From: BMS3ABIN04 sp965554225
GTDB lineage: Bacteria; Bacteroidota; Ignavibacteria; Ignavibacteriales; Melioribacteraceae
DNA length: 23,751 nucleotides
Assembly (NCBI GenBank): GCA_965554225.1
Contig: CBEVZC010000039.1
Coordinates: 1-23,751 of the forward strand
Direction of reading: 5' to 3'
Below are positions 22,293 to 23,751 of this stretch, piece after piece. Numbering within the stretch: the stretch's first letter is position 1; every line of letters begins with the position of its first letter. The position numbers and the translations under genes are program-made. The notes beneath the pieces were generated by a model, which saw nothing but the letters and a program-made list of their open reading frames with translations, was not told where the DNA came from and did not search any database.

Positions 22293-23612
22293 TTACTCAT
22301 CAAGCAAATTCGCCGGTTTTTCATTTGCCGGTAATTCTTGCACGTTTTTAAGTTTTCTTTCAATGGTTCTTGTTTTTCTTGCAGCATCACCAAGAGTTTT
22401 GCTGGCCTGGTCAATCTTTTGCTGAGTTTTTTCCAATATGTCGCCGAATTTCGTAAATTCGGTTTTAACAGTACTGAGAAGTTTCCACACTTCACTGGAA
22501 CGTTTTTCGATAGCCAGCGTTTTGAAACCCATTTGAAGACTGTTCAATAAAGCTGCTAAATTTGTTGGTCCTACAATTATAACGCGGTTTTCTCTTTGCA
22601 GTTTTTCCGCTAGACCGGGTATTCTTAAAACTTCGGCATATAATCCTTCGACCGGCAAAAACATTACTGCGAAATCGGTTGTGTGAGGCGGATCCAAATA
22701 TTTGGAACTTATATTGTTTGCTTCAAGTTTAATCCTTCTCTCAATATCTTTTGAAACTCTTTCCACTAATTCCGGATTTGCATTATCCTGTGCTTCAAGC
22801 AAACGCTGGTAATCTTCCATCGGAAATTTTGCATCAATCGGCAGCCAAACAATTTCGGAAGTGGATTTTCCGCGTCCCGGTAATTTAATGGCGAACTCTA
22901 CTAAATCCGAACTGCCTTTTTTTGTTTTTACATTTTTTTCATATTGATCGGGAGAAAGTATTTGTTCAATTAAGTTTCCGAGTTGTACTTCGCCCCATGT
23001 ACCGCGTGTTTTTACGTTTGTCAATACTTTTTTAAGGTCGCCAACACCGCTTGCAAGCTTCTGCATTTCTCCTAGTCCTTCATAAACGTCTTTAAGCTGA
23101 GAGCTTACTAATTTAAATGATTCGCCTAGTCGTTTTTCTAAAGTTTCATGAAGCTTCTCGTCTACGGTTTTTCTCATTTCTTCAAGCTTATTTTCATTTT
23201 TCTCTTGAAGTTCCAAAAGCCGGGCAGAAACTTTTTCTCTCAGATTATCAAATTTATCTTCATTCGTTTTCGTTAGTTTCGCTAACCTGTCTTCAATTAA
23301 TTCGAGCTGATCTTTCTGTCGTTCGGAAATATCGCGAAGTCTGCCCGAAAGCTGGTCGCCGAGCAGTTTGACCGAATTATTAATCTCTTCCCTTGTTAGC
23401 TTGGCATTTTGCCGCGCTTCTTCACGGTTGCGAGTAAATTCATCTTTAATTGAATTGTCAATATTCTCCGCTGTGAATTTTAAAGAATCATCAATAGAAT
23501 TTTTTAATGCGGATAAATCCTGATTGGAAACTTTTTTATAGATTAAAAATAAAAGTATTATCAAAATTAAAATTAAGAATAAACTTACGGTTAATAAGAT
23601 TGTATTTAACAT
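22293..23612 (-). CDS. rmuC: DNA recombination protein RmuC
   Basis: A 439-residue protein with an N-terminal membrane anchor (about 3-24), a long coiled coil (about 30-190, rich in E, K and L) and the RmuC nuclease-like domain (about 190-400). Family motifs are VKTRGTWGEVQLGNLIEQIL (200-219), SSDLVEFAIKLPG (234-246), WLPIDAKFP (256-264, with D260 and K262 of a PD-(D/E)XK-like core), MFLPVEGLYAEVLR and VIIVGPTNLAALLNSLQMGF. RmuC limits inversions and other rearrangements at short inverted repeats. No Shine-Dalgarno is visible before the ATG. It is convergent with the K+ channel gene, only 24 bases separating the stop codons. Confidence 0.95.
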   Translation of the reverse strand: MLNTILLTVSLFLILILIILLFLIYKKVSNQDLSALKNSIDDSLKFTAENIDNSIKDEFTRNREEARQNAKLTREEINNSVKLLGDQLSGRLRDISERQKDQLELIEDRLAKLTKTNEDKFDNLREKVSARLLELQEKNENKLEEMRKTVDEKLHETLEKRLGESFKLVSSQLKDVYEGLGEMQKLASGVGDLKKVLTNVKTRGTWGEVQLGNLIEQILSPDQYEKNVKTKKGSSDLVEFAIKLPGRGKSTSEIVWLPIDAKFPMEDYQRLLEAQDNANPELVERVSKDIERRIKLEANNISSKYLDPPHTTDFAVMFLPVEGLYAEVLRIPGLAEKLQRENRVIIVGPTNLAALLNSLQMGFKTLAIEKRSSEVWKLLSTVKTEFTKFGDILEKTQQKIDQASKTLGDAARKTRTIERKLKNVQELPANEKPANLLDE

Positions 23613-23751
23613 GATTGTTCAAGTTTAGTTTGATAATTTATTACAAATATAAGTAATAATACACTGTGAGAGATAATTCAAAATTTGACTTTGAATGCAA
23701 TAAATATTCAAAATAATTTTACCGGTGGAACTATATATGTTGATAATCTTA

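Noticed and set aside
23737..23751. Possible start of a plus-strand gene at the right edge (ATG 23737 after GGTGG)
   Set aside because: Only five codons are visible and another frame through the same bases is also open, so nothing can be said about a product.

Overview
The window is AT-rich DNA from a Gram-negative (diderm) bacterium. Four genes for making CMP-Kdo and three Lpt genes for lipopolysaccharide export, together with a TonB-type protein, show an outer membrane. The lipoprotein form of LptC, the long OstA-like protein, the LytTR two-component pair and the mixed Shine-Dalgarno use (strong before some genes, absent before many) fit the FCB group (Bacteroidota/Ignavibacteriota). Ignavibacteria is my best guess, by inference only. 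I see no insertion sequence, phage, CRISPR array, tRNA or rRNA.

Layout. 1-2457: the start of a minus-strand feoA, then a divergent pair (HAD-IIA phosphatase, isochorismatase-like hydrolase) and a TonB C-terminal-domain protein. 2510-6122: a chemoreceptor with stacked HAMP-like modules and a Ste24-type membrane protease. 6326-8861: gatC, kdsB, a PLP enzyme of the ACC deaminase/D-cysteine desulfhydrase family and a stand-alone B12-binding mutase subunit, closed by a clear intrinsic terminator. 9188-15919: one tightly packed plus-strand operon, ruvB-kdsA-kdsC-like-unknown-kdsD-lptC-lptA-lptB. With kdsB just upstream, every step from ribulose-5-phosphate to CMP-Kdo is encoded, followed by the inner-membrane and periplasmic parts of the LPS export bridge. 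16037-17623 (minus): a CoA-acylating aldehyde dehydrogenase with a C-terminal tail resembling a microcompartment encapsulation peptide. 17779-21090 (minus): a four-gene operon of two paralogous LiaF-like membrane proteins, a LytS-type histidine kinase and a LytTR regulator, probably an envelope-sensing module. 21264-23612: a K+ channel with an RCK domain, convergent with rmuC.

The observations I would follow first are: a strong ribosome-binding site and ATG at the membrane/RCK junction of the K+ channel gene (as in MthK); the duplicated LiaF plus LytS/LytTR operon; the encapsulation-like tail on the aldehyde dehydrogenase; the unrecognised 263-residue protein and the unusual KdsC-like phosphatase inside the Kdo/Lpt operon; and the regular 29-residue ladder in LptA.
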